DNA of 64,000 bases from a beta proteobacterium KB13 (GTDB lineage: Bacteria > Pseudomonadota > Gammaproteobacteria > Burkholderiales > Methylophilaceae). This document shows positions 32,191 to 40,311 of the stretch, piece after piece. The translations under genes were made by a program, and so were the position numbers. Each line of letters begins with the position of its first letter. The stretch's first letter is position 1. The notes beneath the pieces were generated by a model. It was not told the DNA's origin, searched no databases, and was given only the letters and a program-made list of their open reading frames with translations. The stretch lies in contig DS995299.1 in assembly GCA_000156155.1 (NCBI GenBank), positions 983,400-1,047,399 on the forward strand, in the 5' to 3' direction.

Positions 32191-32676
32191 ATGCAAGAAA
32201 ATAAGAAAAATTTAATATACCTATTGATTCTAGCAGCGCTCATCGTGCTTCTTTTTTTTCTCATTCGACCAGAGAAAATTTCATCAATGGAGTTTAATAT
32301 TCTTGATGATGAAAAATTAAGCAGTGATGATATTGATAAAATTTTAATCCTTAATTTTTGGGCTACCGATTGCCCAACCTGCATCAAAGAAATGCCTGAT
32401 TTAGCTAAAATCCATCAAGAGTTTAAAGATGATATTGAGCTCATTGCAGTCGCCATGCCTTACGACCTTCCCAGCCGGGTGGTTAACTTTAAAAACAAAA
32501 ACGAGTTACCATTTAAGGTAGCCATTGACCCTGAAAGTAAAATTTTAGGAGCATTTGAACAGGTTAAATTAACACCGACAACGATTATTTCCGACAAGAA
32601 TAAAGTTATCAAACAGACCATCATAGGTGAGATAAATTATAAGGACTTGAAAGAAATTATTTTAAAATTAAGATGA
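32191..32676 (+). CDS. TlpA/ResA-like membrane-anchored thioredoxin
   Basis: Predicted periplasmic thiol-disulfide oxidoreductase. A single N-terminal helix (about residues 8-25) anchors a thioredoxin fold with NFWATDCPTCIKEMP, the CxxC redox pair, and the cis-Pro in LTPTTII. A role in reducing apocytochrome or copper-site cysteines is inferred from its place among oxidase biogenesis genes. It lies on the opposite strand and overlaps the end of the Sco-like gene by nine bases. Confidence 0.85.
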   Translation: MQENKKNLIYLLILAALIVLLFFLIRPEKISSMEFNILDDEKLSSDDIDKILILNFWATDCPTCIKEMPDLAKIHQEFKDDIELIAVAMPYDLPSRVVNFKNKNELPFKVAIDPESKILGAFEQVKLTPTTIISDKNKVIKQTIIGEINYKDLKEIILKLR

Positions 32677-33243
32677 GTTTTTGATCAGCCTCTCAACATC
32701 TTTAATGATCCCCTTTGGATTCATATCTCTGTCATAGCGCATCATAATGAACCCATACGGATCGATCAAATAGATATCGTTGGCATCAAAATTTTCTATT
32801 TCTCTAAATTTATTCATTAATCGATCGTGCTCCTCTGGATCTTTAACCACCTTTTGACCCTTATACTCTTCTTCATAACCGAGTACTTCATCATTATCTG
32901 TTAATACCAGTCGCCCCACTTTATCTAAATTTTTTCCTAAAGCTAACCTTGTTTGTCTTAATGTATATAATAGTTTTTCACAATCTGTATCACAGCCACT
33001 TGAAACAAATCCAGTTAAAGTCCATTTGCCAAGTAATTTTTGTTTTGTTTCATCGCCAATAGCTATAGCCTCAATTGCACCAACTTCGATGACAGGATGG
33101 ATCAATGAGCCGTTTTGTACCCCGATATCATTTTTTTTAAAATCTGTATAAAACACGAGATACCATGAAGCGATGAAAGGTGCAGTAAACAATGTGACGA
33201 TGACTACTAACGCAATTCTTGCTTTAACTACTTTTGAAATCAT
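32668..33243 (-). CDS. Sco-like thioredoxin-fold protein of the cytochrome oxidase cluster
   Basis: Membrane-anchored protein (helix at about residues 9-30) with a diverged SCO/SenC fold. FVSSGCDTDCEKLLYTLRQTR contains a CxxxC pair as in Sco1, and NDIYLIDPYGFIMMRYD resembles the C-terminal Sco segment with its final strand. Copper delivery to the CuA site is inferred; I do not see the Sco His ligand clearly placed. Its ATG overlaps the SURF1 stop by four bases, so it belongs to the oxidase operon. Confidence 0.75.
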   Translation of the reverse strand: MISKVVKARIALVVIVTLFTAPFIASWYLVFYTDFKKNDIGVQNGSLIHPVIEVGAIEAIAIGDETKQKLLGKWTLTGFVSSGCDTDCEKLLYTLRQTRLALGKNLDKVGRLVLTDNDEVLGYEEEYKGQKVVKDPEEHDRLMNKFREIENFDANDIYLIDPYGFIMMRYDRDMNPKGIIKDVERLIKNSS

Positions 33244-33941
33244 TTATTTTTTTTCCTTAATGTAATAAATATAATCAGCAGGGTAAGTGCGAACGCGAAC
33301 CACTGAAATGCATATCCATAATTTTTTTCTGAATTTGATACTGGCAATATGAGATGTCTTTTAAGGTTTTCATCAATTGGTGGCTCCAGTGTTAAAACGA
33401 ATGGATATATCTCATACTGAATATTCAATACTTCTTTTATTTCATCAACATCTATTCTTTGAATGCGAATTGAAGAATCATTGATATTTTCTATGTTCTC
33501 AGTATTTAAAATAATGCCATGAGATGGAATCTTGGTAAGAATTCCGCTGATAACAGTGTCTTCAGCTTTCTTTACATCCGGTAATTCATTACGGTCTTCT
33601 ATGAGATCATGCCAACCCCGATTAACTAATATAACTTTATTTTCTCGAGTTAAAAAAGGTGAATAAATCACATATCCTGCTTCGCGCTTGTAGGTTTGAT
33701 TGTCTAAATAAAGGTTGGGTGATGTAAATTCACCCTCGATTGAAAATTTACCCCATAAATTTTCTTCATTAATATCATTTTCATCAAATACCTCAAGGGA
33801 GGATTGGCGTTCCAGGTAATTTTGATTTATTTCATTTTTTTGATCTGCTCGATCTAGTTGCCAAAATCCCAGTCGGAGAAGAATTAAAAAGGTGACGACA
33901 AATAATATGTCTAATAATAAACTTTTATTTTTTACTTTCAA
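33240..33941 (-). CDS. SURF1-family cytochrome oxidase assembly protein
   Basis: Assists heme a3 insertion into oxidase subunit I. The topology is typical: one helix at each end (about residues 8-25 and 210-228) and a periplasmic domain between. Conserved motifs are LGFWQLDRADQK, VILVNRGW and NYGYAFQWFAFA. The start is a TTG at 33941; no ATG or GTG lies in frame just upstream, and an AGGA is close to it. The divergent DUF2909 gene begins only 29 bp away. Confidence 0.92.
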   Translation of the reverse strand: MKVKNKSLLLDILFVVTFLILLRLGFWQLDRADQKNEINQNYLERQSSLEVFDENDINEENLWGKFSIEGEFTSPNLYLDNQTYKREAGYVIYSPFLTRENKVILVNRGWHDLIEDRNELPDVKKAEDTVISGILTKIPSHGIILNTENIENINDSSIRIQRIDVDEIKEVLNIQYEIYPFVLTLEPPIDENLKRHLILPVSNSEKNYGYAFQWFAFALTLLIIFITLRKKNK

Positions 33942-33970
33942 TGTCCTGGATGTTCCTATAATATGAGTTG

Positions 33971-34186
33971 ATGGATATTCAAGCTATTTATAAATCAATC
34001 GTAATTATTCTTTTAATTGTTGTTATTTTATCACTAACAAGCGGCTTACATTTCTTAATGAAGGATGTCGATCAGAGTAAAAAGATGGTGACCTCTTTAA
34101 CGATTCGAGTTACGTTATCTATTATTTTATTCCTCATGATCATCATCGGTTTTAAGCTTGGGTTAATTCAACCAAATCACATGTAA
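33971..34186 (+). CDS. Twin-transmembrane protein, DUF2909 type
   Basis: A 71-residue protein with two helices (about residues 9-30 and 46-64) joined by a short charged loop (KDVDQSKK). This small family sits beside SURF1 and ctaE in Betaproteobacteria, which suggests a role in oxidase biogenesis, but its function is unknown. I use the ATG at 33971; a TTG directly before it is possible. It is oriented against ctaE and shares a bidirectional terminator with it. Confidence 0.8.
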   Translation: MDIQAIYKSIVIILLIVVILSLTSGLHFLMKDVDQSKKMVTSLTIRVTLSIILFLMIIIGFKLGLIQPNHM

Positions 34187-34190
34187 CCCA

Positions 34191-34223
34191 AAAAAAAACG
34201 TTACCTAATGGTAACGTTTTTTT
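34191..34223. terminator. Bidirectional terminator between DUF2909 gene and ctaE
   Basis: CGTTACC-TAAT-GGTAACG flanked by A8 and T7, so it can end transcription from both convergent genes. Confidence 0.9.
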
Positions 34224-34237
34224 AATTCAATAAATGC

Positions 34238-35110
34238 TTATATCCAATAAACGAATATAAATAGACCAAGCCAGACCACGTCCACAAAGTGCCAGTACCA
34301 CGCAACAGCTTCAAAGGCAAAATGATCTTTTTTGCTGAAGTGACCTTTGATAGTTCTTAATAAAATAACTAAAAGCATAATGGCACCCATGGTCACATGG
34401 AAACCATGGAACCCTGTCAACATATAAAATGTTGAACCGTAAATACCAGAACTTAATTTTAAGTTTAGATCGTTGTAAGCGTGGATATATTCCTCTGCTT
34501 GAAAAAACACAAACACAAAACCTAGTATCACAGTCGCTGCAAGCCATAAATTTAAACTTGTACGTTTATTATTTTTTAGTGCCCAGTGAGCAAATGTCAC
34601 TGTGACGCCACTAGTGAGAAGTATCAATGTGTTAATGGCTGGAACACCAAAAGCTGGTACCACGTCACTCGGTTGATCATAGTTTGTTGGATCAGGTGTA
34701 ACGCTTAGTGGCCATGCTGCTTCAAAGGCAGACCATAAGAATTCATGCGTTGCCGTGCCAGAACCGAGGCCACCTAACCATGGAATTGAATACATTCTTG
34801 CGTAATAAAGTGCACCAAAGAATGCTGCGAAGAACATCACTTCTGAGAAGATAAACCAACCCATGCCCATTCTAAAGCTGACATCAACCTGTCCGTTGTA
34901 TTTGCCTGAGCGGCTTTCACCGATCACGTCATTAAACCAACCGACAAACATATATGCAACTAAAGCGATTCCGATGTAAAGAACCACATTGGCATTAGCA
35001 TTTCCATTAAAGAGTAATGCACCTCCAATAAATAAAACAAATAATGCAAAACTACCAAAAATTGGCCATTTACTGCCCTCAGGAACGTAATAAATATCTT
35101 TAGCTGCCAT
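34238..35110 (-). CDS. ctaE: Cytochrome c oxidase subunit III
   Basis: Structural subunit of the heme-copper oxidase, seven membrane helices. Recognisable features are GMGWFIFSEVMFFAAFFGAL (with the conserved SE), the ALKNNKRTSLNLWL helix start, QAEEYIHAYNDL, and the C-terminal GFHGFHVTMGAIML and AVAWYWHFVDVVWLGLF. It is the last structural gene of the ctaC-ctaD-ctaG-ctaE order and is followed by a strong terminator. Confidence 0.97.
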   Translation of the reverse strand: MAAKDIYYVPEGSKWPIFGSFALFVLFIGGALLFNGNANANVVLYIGIALVAYMFVGWFNDVIGESRSGKYNGQVDVSFRMGMGWFIFSEVMFFAAFFGALYYARMYSIPWLGGLGSGTATHEFLWSAFEAAWPLSVTPDPTNYDQPSDVVPAFGVPAINTLILLTSGVTVTFAHWALKNNKRTSLNLWLAATVILGFVFVFFQAEEYIHAYNDLNLKLSSGIYGSTFYMLTGFHGFHVTMGAIMLLVILLRTIKGHFSKKDHFAFEAVAWYWHFVDVVWLGLFIFVYWI

Positions 35111-35128
35111 AATAAATCCTATTCAAGT

Positions 35129-35665
35129 TTATGAATTATCGCCTTTTGCTCTAAAAAAAGTGTAGGAGAGTGTTAGCGCTCCAACATCTTTAGGCAAATC
35201 TTGATCTACCTCAAATCTCACCAGCATGTCTTTGGTTTCTCCAGGCTCTAGCACCTGATTCACAAAGCAAAAACATTCTGATTTCTTAAAATACAATGAT
35301 GCAACTTGGGGGGACACACTTGGTATGGCCTGACCCACTACAGGGACATCAGCCATATTAGTCACAGTATATGTGGCATCGTAGAACTTTCCTGGTTGAA
35401 CTTTCAACGATTTAAGTGAAGGTTTTAATCTCCACGGTAAATCACCATTTACATTGGAATCGAAAAGTATTCTGACTTCACGATCAATTAAAGGTGACGC
35501 CTCCCCTGCACCTTCGGTTACCCTTTGTGTTTTGCCATTTAAGCCAGTAATCTGACAAAAGGCATCATACAAAGGAACCATTGCATAACCAAAACCGAAC
35601 ATCAAAATTGTAACTACAAATAAGATGGTCGTTGTTTTTTTTACGCCTCTTTGTTTCGAAGCCAT
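35129..35665 (-). CDS. ctaG: Cytochrome c oxidase assembly protein CtaG/Cox11
   Basis: Membrane-tethered periplasmic chaperone that delivers copper to the CuB site of subunit I. One helix (about residues 12-31) is followed by an Ig-like domain with the copper cysteines in KKSECFCFVNQVLEPGE. YDAFCQITGLNG near the start is typical. The gene lies between the 38-residue assembly gene and ctaE, 18 bases before the latter. Confidence 0.95.
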   Translation of the reverse strand: MASKQRGVKKTTTILFVVTILMFGFGYAMVPLYDAFCQITGLNGKTQRVTEGAGEASPLIDREVRILFDSNVNGDLPWRLKPSLKSLKVQPGKFYDATYTVTNMADVPVVGQAIPSVSPQVASLYFKKSECFCFVNQVLEPGETKDMLVRFEVDQDLPKDVGALTLSYTFFRAKGDNS

Positions 35666-35671
35666 ATTATT

Positions 35672-35788
35672 TTATAAGTGACTCAAAACAAAAAACAAGT
35701 AAAAAGAAAGTGCGACTAGTGCTAATACTATGGCTAGTCGCTTATTCTTTTTTGCTAAATTCTTTTTATCCTTCTCAGCTAATGCCAT
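35672..35788 (-). CDS. Small single-helix cytochrome oxidase assembly protein (38 aa)
   Basis: A short open frame in the ctaD-ctaG gap. It begins MALAEKDKKNLAKKNKRL and continues with a hydrophobic stretch of about 19 residues ending FVLSHL. The lysine-rich N-terminus plus one helix matches the 'cytochrome oxidase small assembly protein' seen at this position in Betaproteobacteria. It starts three bases after the ctaD stop and ends six bases before ctaG, filling the gap almost exactly. There is no strong Shine-Dalgarno; translational coupling to ctaD is likely. Confidence 0.75.
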   Translation of the reverse strand: MALAEKDKKNLAKKNKRLAIVLALVALSFYLFFVLSHL

Positions 35789-35791
35789 CAA

Positions 35792-37381
35792 TTAATTTTC
35801 AAGCATTGATTTAGTTAGCTTAGGAGGAGTCTCAAATGTGTGGAATGGTGCTGGTGAAGGAACTGTCCACTCAAGACCTTTAGCGCCTTCCCATGCCTGA
35901 GCCTTAGCTTTCTTGCCACCCAGTGCACATTTAATAACAATGTATACAAACAGTAACTGACTGATACCGTAAGCAAATCCACCGATACTTGAGATCATGT
36001 TGAAATCTGCAAAGACAATATTGTAGTCAGGAATTCTTCTTGGCATACCAGCTAGGCCAAGGAAGTGTTGTGGGAAAAACAGTACGTTTGCAGCAATCGT
36101 AGATAACCAGAAATGTATCTTCGCAAGTTTCTCATCGTACATGTAACCTGTCCATTTTGGTAACCAGTAGTAAGCCGCTGCCATAAGTGAGAATACTGCA
36201 CCAGTCAATAGAACATAATGGAAGTGAGCCACAACAAAATATGTATCATGGTACTGGAAATCAACTGGTGTAATACCAAGCATCAATCCTGAGAAACCAC
36301 CAATCGTAAATAAAATAACGAATGCAATTGAGAATAACATAGGTGCCTCAAAGGTCATCGCACCTCTCCACATTGTTGCCATCCAGTTGAAAACTTTAAC
36401 TCCAGTTGGCACAGCAATCAACATTGTTGCGTACATAAAGAATAATTCACCTTTGATTGGCATGCCCACAGTAAACATATGGTGAGCCCAAACAAAGAAT
36501 GACAGAATCGCGATCGATGCAGTAGCGTAAACCATCGATGCATAACCAAATAGCGGTTTTCTAGCGAATGTAGGAATAATTGTTGAAACAATACCAAATG
36601 CTGGAAGCGCTAAAATATACACTTCAGGGTGTCCGAAGAACCAGAAGATGTGTTGGAACAACACTGGGTCACCACCGCCAGCTGCATTAAAGAAACTTGT
36701 ACCGAAATATTTATCGGTTAATAACATTGTCACTGCGCCAGCTAACACTGGAAGTGAAGCAATAAGCAAGAATGCTGTAATTACCCATGTCCATACAAAT
36801 AGAGGCATCTTCATCAATGTCATACCAGGGGCACGCATGTTAAATACGGTTGCGATAATGTTGATCGCACCCATGATCGATGAGACACCTAAAATGTGTA
36901 CTGTAAATATTAAGAATGGGAAAGCATCTCCTAACTGCAACACAAGTGGTGGATACATCGTCCAACCACCAGCAGGACCTCCACCGTTCATAAATAATGT
37001 ACTGATCAATAAAGCAAAACCAAAAGGAAGGATCCAGAAACTCATATTGTTCATACGAGGAAGCGCCATATCAGGAGCACCAATCATTAAGGGTATCATC
37101 CAGTTTGCTAACCCAACGCCAGCAGGCATGACGGCACCAAAGATCATGATGAGGGCATGAACGGTAACCATTGAGTTATAAAATTGTGGATCAACAAATT
37201 GTAATCCAGGTTGAAATAATTCAGCCCGAATAATCATTGCCATTGCACCACCGATGAAGAACATCATCAATGAGAATATTAAATAAAGTGTTCCAATGTC
37301 TTTATGGTTGGTTGAAAAAATCCAACGCTTTAGACCGGTTGGAGCATGATGATGATCATGTTCGTGTGCTACTGTACTCAT
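35792..37381 (-). CDS. ctaD: Cytochrome c oxidase subunit I
   Basis: Catalytic subunit with heme a, heme a3 and CuB. Ligands are visible: the His of VTVHALIMIFGA (heme a), HPEVYILALPAFG (CuB His and the cross-linked Tyr), WAHHMFTVGM (two CuB His) and VVAHFHYVLLTG (heme a3 and heme a His). The 529 residues fit the aa3 type A family. It follows ctaC after 38 bases. Confidence 0.98.
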   Translation of the reverse strand: MSTVAHEHDHHHAPTGLKRWIFSTNHKDIGTLYLIFSLMMFFIGGAMAMIIRAELFQPGLQFVDPQFYNSMVTVHALIMIFGAVMPAGVGLANWMIPLMIGAPDMALPRMNNMSFWILPFGFALLISTLFMNGGGPAGGWTMYPPLVLQLGDAFPFLIFTVHILGVSSIMGAINIIATVFNMRAPGMTLMKMPLFVWTWVITAFLLIASLPVLAGAVTMLLTDKYFGTSFFNAAGGGDPVLFQHIFWFFGHPEVYILALPAFGIVSTIIPTFARKPLFGYASMVYATASIAILSFFVWAHHMFTVGMPIKGELFFMYATMLIAVPTGVKVFNWMATMWRGAMTFEAPMLFSIAFVILFTIGGFSGLMLGITPVDFQYHDTYFVVAHFHYVLLTGAVFSLMAAAYYWLPKWTGYMYDEKLAKIHFWLSTIAANVLFFPQHFLGLAGMPRRIPDYNIVFADFNMISSIGGFAYGISQLLFVYIVIKCALGGKKAKAQAWEGAKGLEWTVPSPAPFHTFETPPKLTKSMLEN

Positions 37382-37419
37382 AATATTTGCCTCATTAAAT
37401 ATTTATAGTTAATTAAAAA

Positions 37420-38553
37420 TTATTTGCGTTCTGCAGCAACATCGGCTGCTTGAACAACGTCTCCTGTATCGTTACCAAATGCATTACGTGTGTATGTTAC
37501 TACTGACGCAATGTCACCATCATTCAACTGTTCACCGAATGCTGGCATTAGGTTCTTACCGTAGATGATTTGTGTAATGTGAGCCTGTAAATTTTCTGGT
37601 TTAGTCGCTAACTGACTTCCAGCTATCGCAGGGAAAACACCCTGAACTCCTTCACCGTTAGCTTGGTGGCAAGCTAAACAGTTGGCCTTGTAAACAGCTT
37701 CACCTTTGGTCATGAGTTCTTCCATAGACATTTCTTTACTTGATGCCTCTGCAGCTGCTACTTGTTCTTGTTTTTTTTCTGCTACCCATGTTTTATATTC
37801 GTCCATGGAAACAGCTTTAACAACGATAGGCATGTAGCCGTGACCCTTACCACAGATCTCAGCACATTGTCCTCGATATGTGCCAGGCTCATTAATCATT
37901 GTCCAGTTGTCGTTAATAAAACCAGGTATTGCATCACGCTTCCATCCAAGATCTGGAACCCACCATGCGTGGATCACGTCGTTAGCTGTAGTTAAAATTC
38001 TAATTTTAGTATTGGTTGGTAAAACGAGTGGTTCATCTACATCCAATAAGTAATCAGGATGTTCCATTGGATTCACAGAATCAACTCGTTGACTTAATTC
38101 AACACTCTTCTCATCAAGATTACTGTAAATAGTTAAATCGTCTTCAAGGTACTCGTATTTCCATTTCCATTGATAGCCTACTGCTTTAACTGTAAGTGCT
38201 GTATCGGATGTGTCATCCATCTCAATCAGTAGTTTAGTTGCAGGAATAGCAAGACCAATAATAATAAGTAGAGGGATAGCTGTCCAAATGATCTCAACTG
38301 TTGTGCTGTGAGAAAATTTTGCAGGTTTTACGCCTCTTGATTTTCTGTGATGAAATATAGACCAGAACATGATACCAAACACAACGATACCGATGATTGT
38401 AACAACCCATAAGGACACCATGTGCATGTCATAAACTTTTTGACTGATTGGTGTTACCCCTTCTCGCATGTTGAGTCCCCAATCAGCTAAAACTGTAAGA
38501 GGAAGAGTTGCTAGAAATAATACTTGTAGAATTTTTTTGTAAATACTTGTCAT
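37420..38553 (-). CDS. ctaC: Cytochrome c oxidase subunit II with fused cytochrome c domain
   Basis: Electron entry subunit. A signal peptide (about residues 1-23) and two membrane helices precede the CuA domain with HAWWVPDLG and GQCAEICGKGHGYM, which hold the two Cys, His, Glu and Met ligands. From about residue 285 there is an added cytochrome c domain with CLACH and the axial Met in NLMPAFGEQL, making it a caa3-like subunit. It heads the cox run and has a promoter with a perfect -35 box upstream. Confidence 0.97.
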   Translation of the reverse strand: MTSIYKKILQVLFLATLPLTVLADWGLNMREGVTPISQKVYDMHMVSLWVVTIIGIVVFGIMFWSIFHHRKSRGVKPAKFSHSTTVEIIWTAIPLLIIIGLAIPATKLLIEMDDTSDTALTVKAVGYQWKWKYEYLEDDLTIYSNLDEKSVELSQRVDSVNPMEHPDYLLDVDEPLVLPTNTKIRILTTANDVIHAWWVPDLGWKRDAIPGFINDNWTMINEPGTYRGQCAEICGKGHGYMPIVVKAVSMDEYKTWVAEKKQEQVAAAEASSKEMSMEELMTKGEAVYKANCLACHQANGEGVQGVFPAIAGSQLATKPENLQAHITQIIYGKNLMPAFGEQLNDGDIASVVTYTRNAFGNDTGDVVQAADVAAERK

Positions 38554-38605
38554 GCTTTCTCTTTCACAATACTTAAATAATCATTGAACTATCTGCTACC
38601 ACGTA

Positions 38606-38635
38606 AATGTAACTAATTTGTAACAATTTTGTCAA
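38606..38635 (-). promoter_or_regulatory. Candidate promoter of the ctaC-led oxidase operon
   Basis: On the minus strand a perfect TTGACA (38635-38630) is 18 bp from TACATT (38611-38606), about 53 bp before the ctaC start. The -35 box lies inside the third unit of the 11-bp repeat. Confidence 0.55.
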
Positions 38636-38640
38636 CCATT
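38608..38640. repeat. Three 11-bp direct repeats (TGTNAN5-6) over the ctaC promoter
   Basis: Reading the plus strand, TGTAAC, TGTAAC and TGTCAA begin at 38608, 38619 and 38630, exactly one helical turn apart, each followed by an AT-rich five-base tail. The spacing and TGTNA core resemble PhoB-type Pho box units. The regulator is not known. Confidence 0.5.
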
Positions 38641-38644
38641 TCTT

Positions 38645-39109
38645 CTAAATGGTTTTTACTAAATTTTTTAACTTTTCTCGCTCTTCGTCGGTAACTCTTT
38701 GACCTAAAAAGATTTTTTTTCCATCCTTGATAAAATAAAAAATTGAATGTTTTAGCCTGGTTGGAGGCTCATACTGAAAATTCGTCCAATTTCTGACTAA
38801 TTCATACTCTTTAATTTTTTTTCTCATCACGAATCTAACTTTTATATTATGCGGACTGATTAAAATTTCCTCATAAAAAGTACTTTTTAGAGCTGTAATA
38901 TAAAGTGCATAACCTAAGATTAAAAATTCAATTCCATAAAAAGGAATGGCCAAATATAAATTAACATAGGTTAAGGCAATTGCTATTAATAGAATGAAAC
39001 AGCCGAAATAAAAATAGACCTTCTTAATAATATCCCACGGCATGGCTGGATTAGGTCTTATAATTATTGACTGAGTGTCTTTCTGTTTATCAAATTTATT
39101 TTCAATCAT
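38645..39109 (-). CDS. DUF2244 membrane protein
   Basis: A 154-residue protein with two close membrane segments (about residues 28-72) flanked by soluble ends. IIIRPNPAMPW and the C-terminal FLGQRVTDEEREKLKNLV fit the DUF2244 family. DUF2244 genes often lie next to cytochrome oxidase genes, as here (ctaC follows after 91 bp), but no function is established. It starts 21 bases after tRNA-Leu with no terminator between, so the two may share a transcript. Confidence 0.82.
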   Translation of the reverse strand: MIENKFDKQKDTQSIIIRPNPAMPWDIIKKVYFYFGCFILLIAIALTYVNLYLAIPFYGIEFLILGYALYITALKSTFYEEILISPHNIKVRFVMRKKIKEYELVRNWTNFQYEPPTRLKHSIFYFIKDGKKIFLGQRVTDEEREKLKNLVKTI

Positions 39110-39130
39110 CTAATGTATAATTTTGTGAAA

Positions 39131-39217
39131 TGGTGCCGGGAGCGAGAATCGAACTCGCACGCTGTCGCCAGCGCGGGATTTTGAATCCCGTGCGTCTACC
39201 AGTTCCGCCATCCCGGC
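39131..39217 (-). tRNA. tRNA-Leu(CAA)
   Basis: The minus strand folds into an 87-nt class II tRNA with encoded CCA. The acceptor stem GCCGGGA pairs with TCCCGGC before discriminator A. The anticodon stem CGGGA/TCCCG encloses TTCAAAA, giving anticodon CAA for UUG codons. A long variable arm and the T-loop TTCGATT confirm the leucine class. Confidence 0.97.
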
Positions 39218-39226
39218 AGAATGGAA

Positions 39227-39235
39227 ATTATAACA
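39227..39235 (-). promoter_or_regulatory. Extended -10 promoter of tRNA-Leu
   Basis: On the minus strand TGT precedes a perfect TATAAT (39232-39227), an extended -10 arrangement with no good -35. It lies nine bases before the mature tRNA end, leaving a very short leader. It is squeezed into the 30-bp gap before the divergent queA. Confidence 0.6.
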
Positions 39236-39247
39236 AGCTTTTATTAA

Positions 39248-40291
39248 ATGAATATAGAAGAATTTAATTACACACTGCCCGAAGAATTGATCGCACAACA
39301 CCCGACAGATGAACGGTCCGATAGTCGATTACTGCAGCTCAATCCAAACACTGAAGAAATTATTGATAATAATTTTACAAATTTTTTATCTCTTATTAAT
39401 CAAAACGACCTCCTCGTTTTTAATGATACAAAAGTAATAAAAGCTCGGATCCATGGTCATAAAAAAAGTGGCGGCAAGGTTGAGGTATTGATCGAAAAAA
39501 TAATCAATCAAAATTCATTTGTTGGTCATATTGGAACATCCAAAAAAATTAATGCTGGATTAGAAATTATGGTGGGTAATTTTAAACTGACGGTAAAAGA
39601 TCGGGATGAAAATATGTTTATCATCGAGACCAATGATGATATTTTTAACATCATCGATTGTCATGGGAAACTTCCCCTACCCCCATACATTAATAGAGAT
39701 AACGAGGATTTTGACGATGATCGTTATCAAACTGTTTTTGCTAAACATGATGGCGCTATTGCTGCGCCAACGGCCGGTCTTCATTTTGATGATCAATTTT
39801 TTTTAGAATTATCAAAACAAAACTTTAACTTTAGCTTCATCACGCTGCATGTTGGTTCTGGAACATTTCAGCCTGTTCGTAATTCAAATATAACTGACCA
39901 TAAAATGCATTCGGAAGAGTTCATGATTAGCCAAGATGTATATGATCGAATAGAGCAAACAAAAAAAAATGGCGGGAGAATCATTGCGATTGGTACAACT
40001 GTTTTGCGGGCTCTGGAATCGGCTTTCGCTCAACCTAAGAAAGACTCGAACTTTCAAAAAACTAATATTTTTATTTATCCAGGTTATCAATTTAAAATAG
40101 TTGATAGCTTATTCACCAATTTTCACTTGCCAAAGAGTACTTTAATTATGTTGGTCTCGGCATTCGCTGGTCATTCGTTTACAATGACAGCCTATGCACA
40201 TGCTGTTAAAGAAAAGTACCGATTTTTCAGTTACGGTGACGCAATGTTTATTGAACAAAAATTAACCACAGAAGACAAAAGAGAAACATAA
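39248..40291 (+). CDS. queA: S-adenosylmethionine:tRNA ribosyltransferase-isomerase
   Basis: Transfers the ribosyl part of SAM to preQ1 in tRNA to make epoxyqueuosine. The 347-residue protein has PEELIAQHPTDERSDSRLL at the start, VFNDTKVIKARIHG, GAIAAPTAGLHF, THVGSGTFQPV-like ITLHVGSGTFQPVR, and the final EKYRFFSYGDAMFI. The tgt gene that often follows queA is absent; an unknown secreted protein follows instead. Confidence 0.97.
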   Translation: MNIEEFNYTLPEELIAQHPTDERSDSRLLQLNPNTEEIIDNNFTNFLSLINQNDLLVFNDTKVIKARIHGHKKSGGKVEVLIEKIINQNSFVGHIGTSKKINAGLEIMVGNFKLTVKDRDENMFIIETNDDIFNIIDCHGKLPLPPYINRDNEDFDDDRYQTVFAKHDGAIAAPTAGLHFDDQFFLELSKQNFNFSFITLHVGSGTFQPVRNSNITDHKMHSEEFMISQDVYDRIEQTKKNGGRIIAIGTTVLRALESAFAQPKKDSNFQKTNIFIYPGYQFKIVDSLFTNFHLPKSTLIMLVSAFAGHSFTMTAYAHAVKEKYRFFSYGDAMFIEQKLTTEDKRET

Positions 40292-40311
40292 TTTAAATAA
40301 GAGAACTTTAT

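Noticed and set aside
35632-35814. A plus-strand 60-codon frame in the ctaD-ctaG gap
   Set aside because: The minus-strand 38-codon frame fits the gap, the operon direction and the expected membrane protein; this one runs antisense into both neighbours.
39110-39301. A 63-codon open frame across tRNA-Leu on the minus strand
   Set aside because: It reads through the tRNA gene itself and the start of queA; the tRNA fold explains the sequence.
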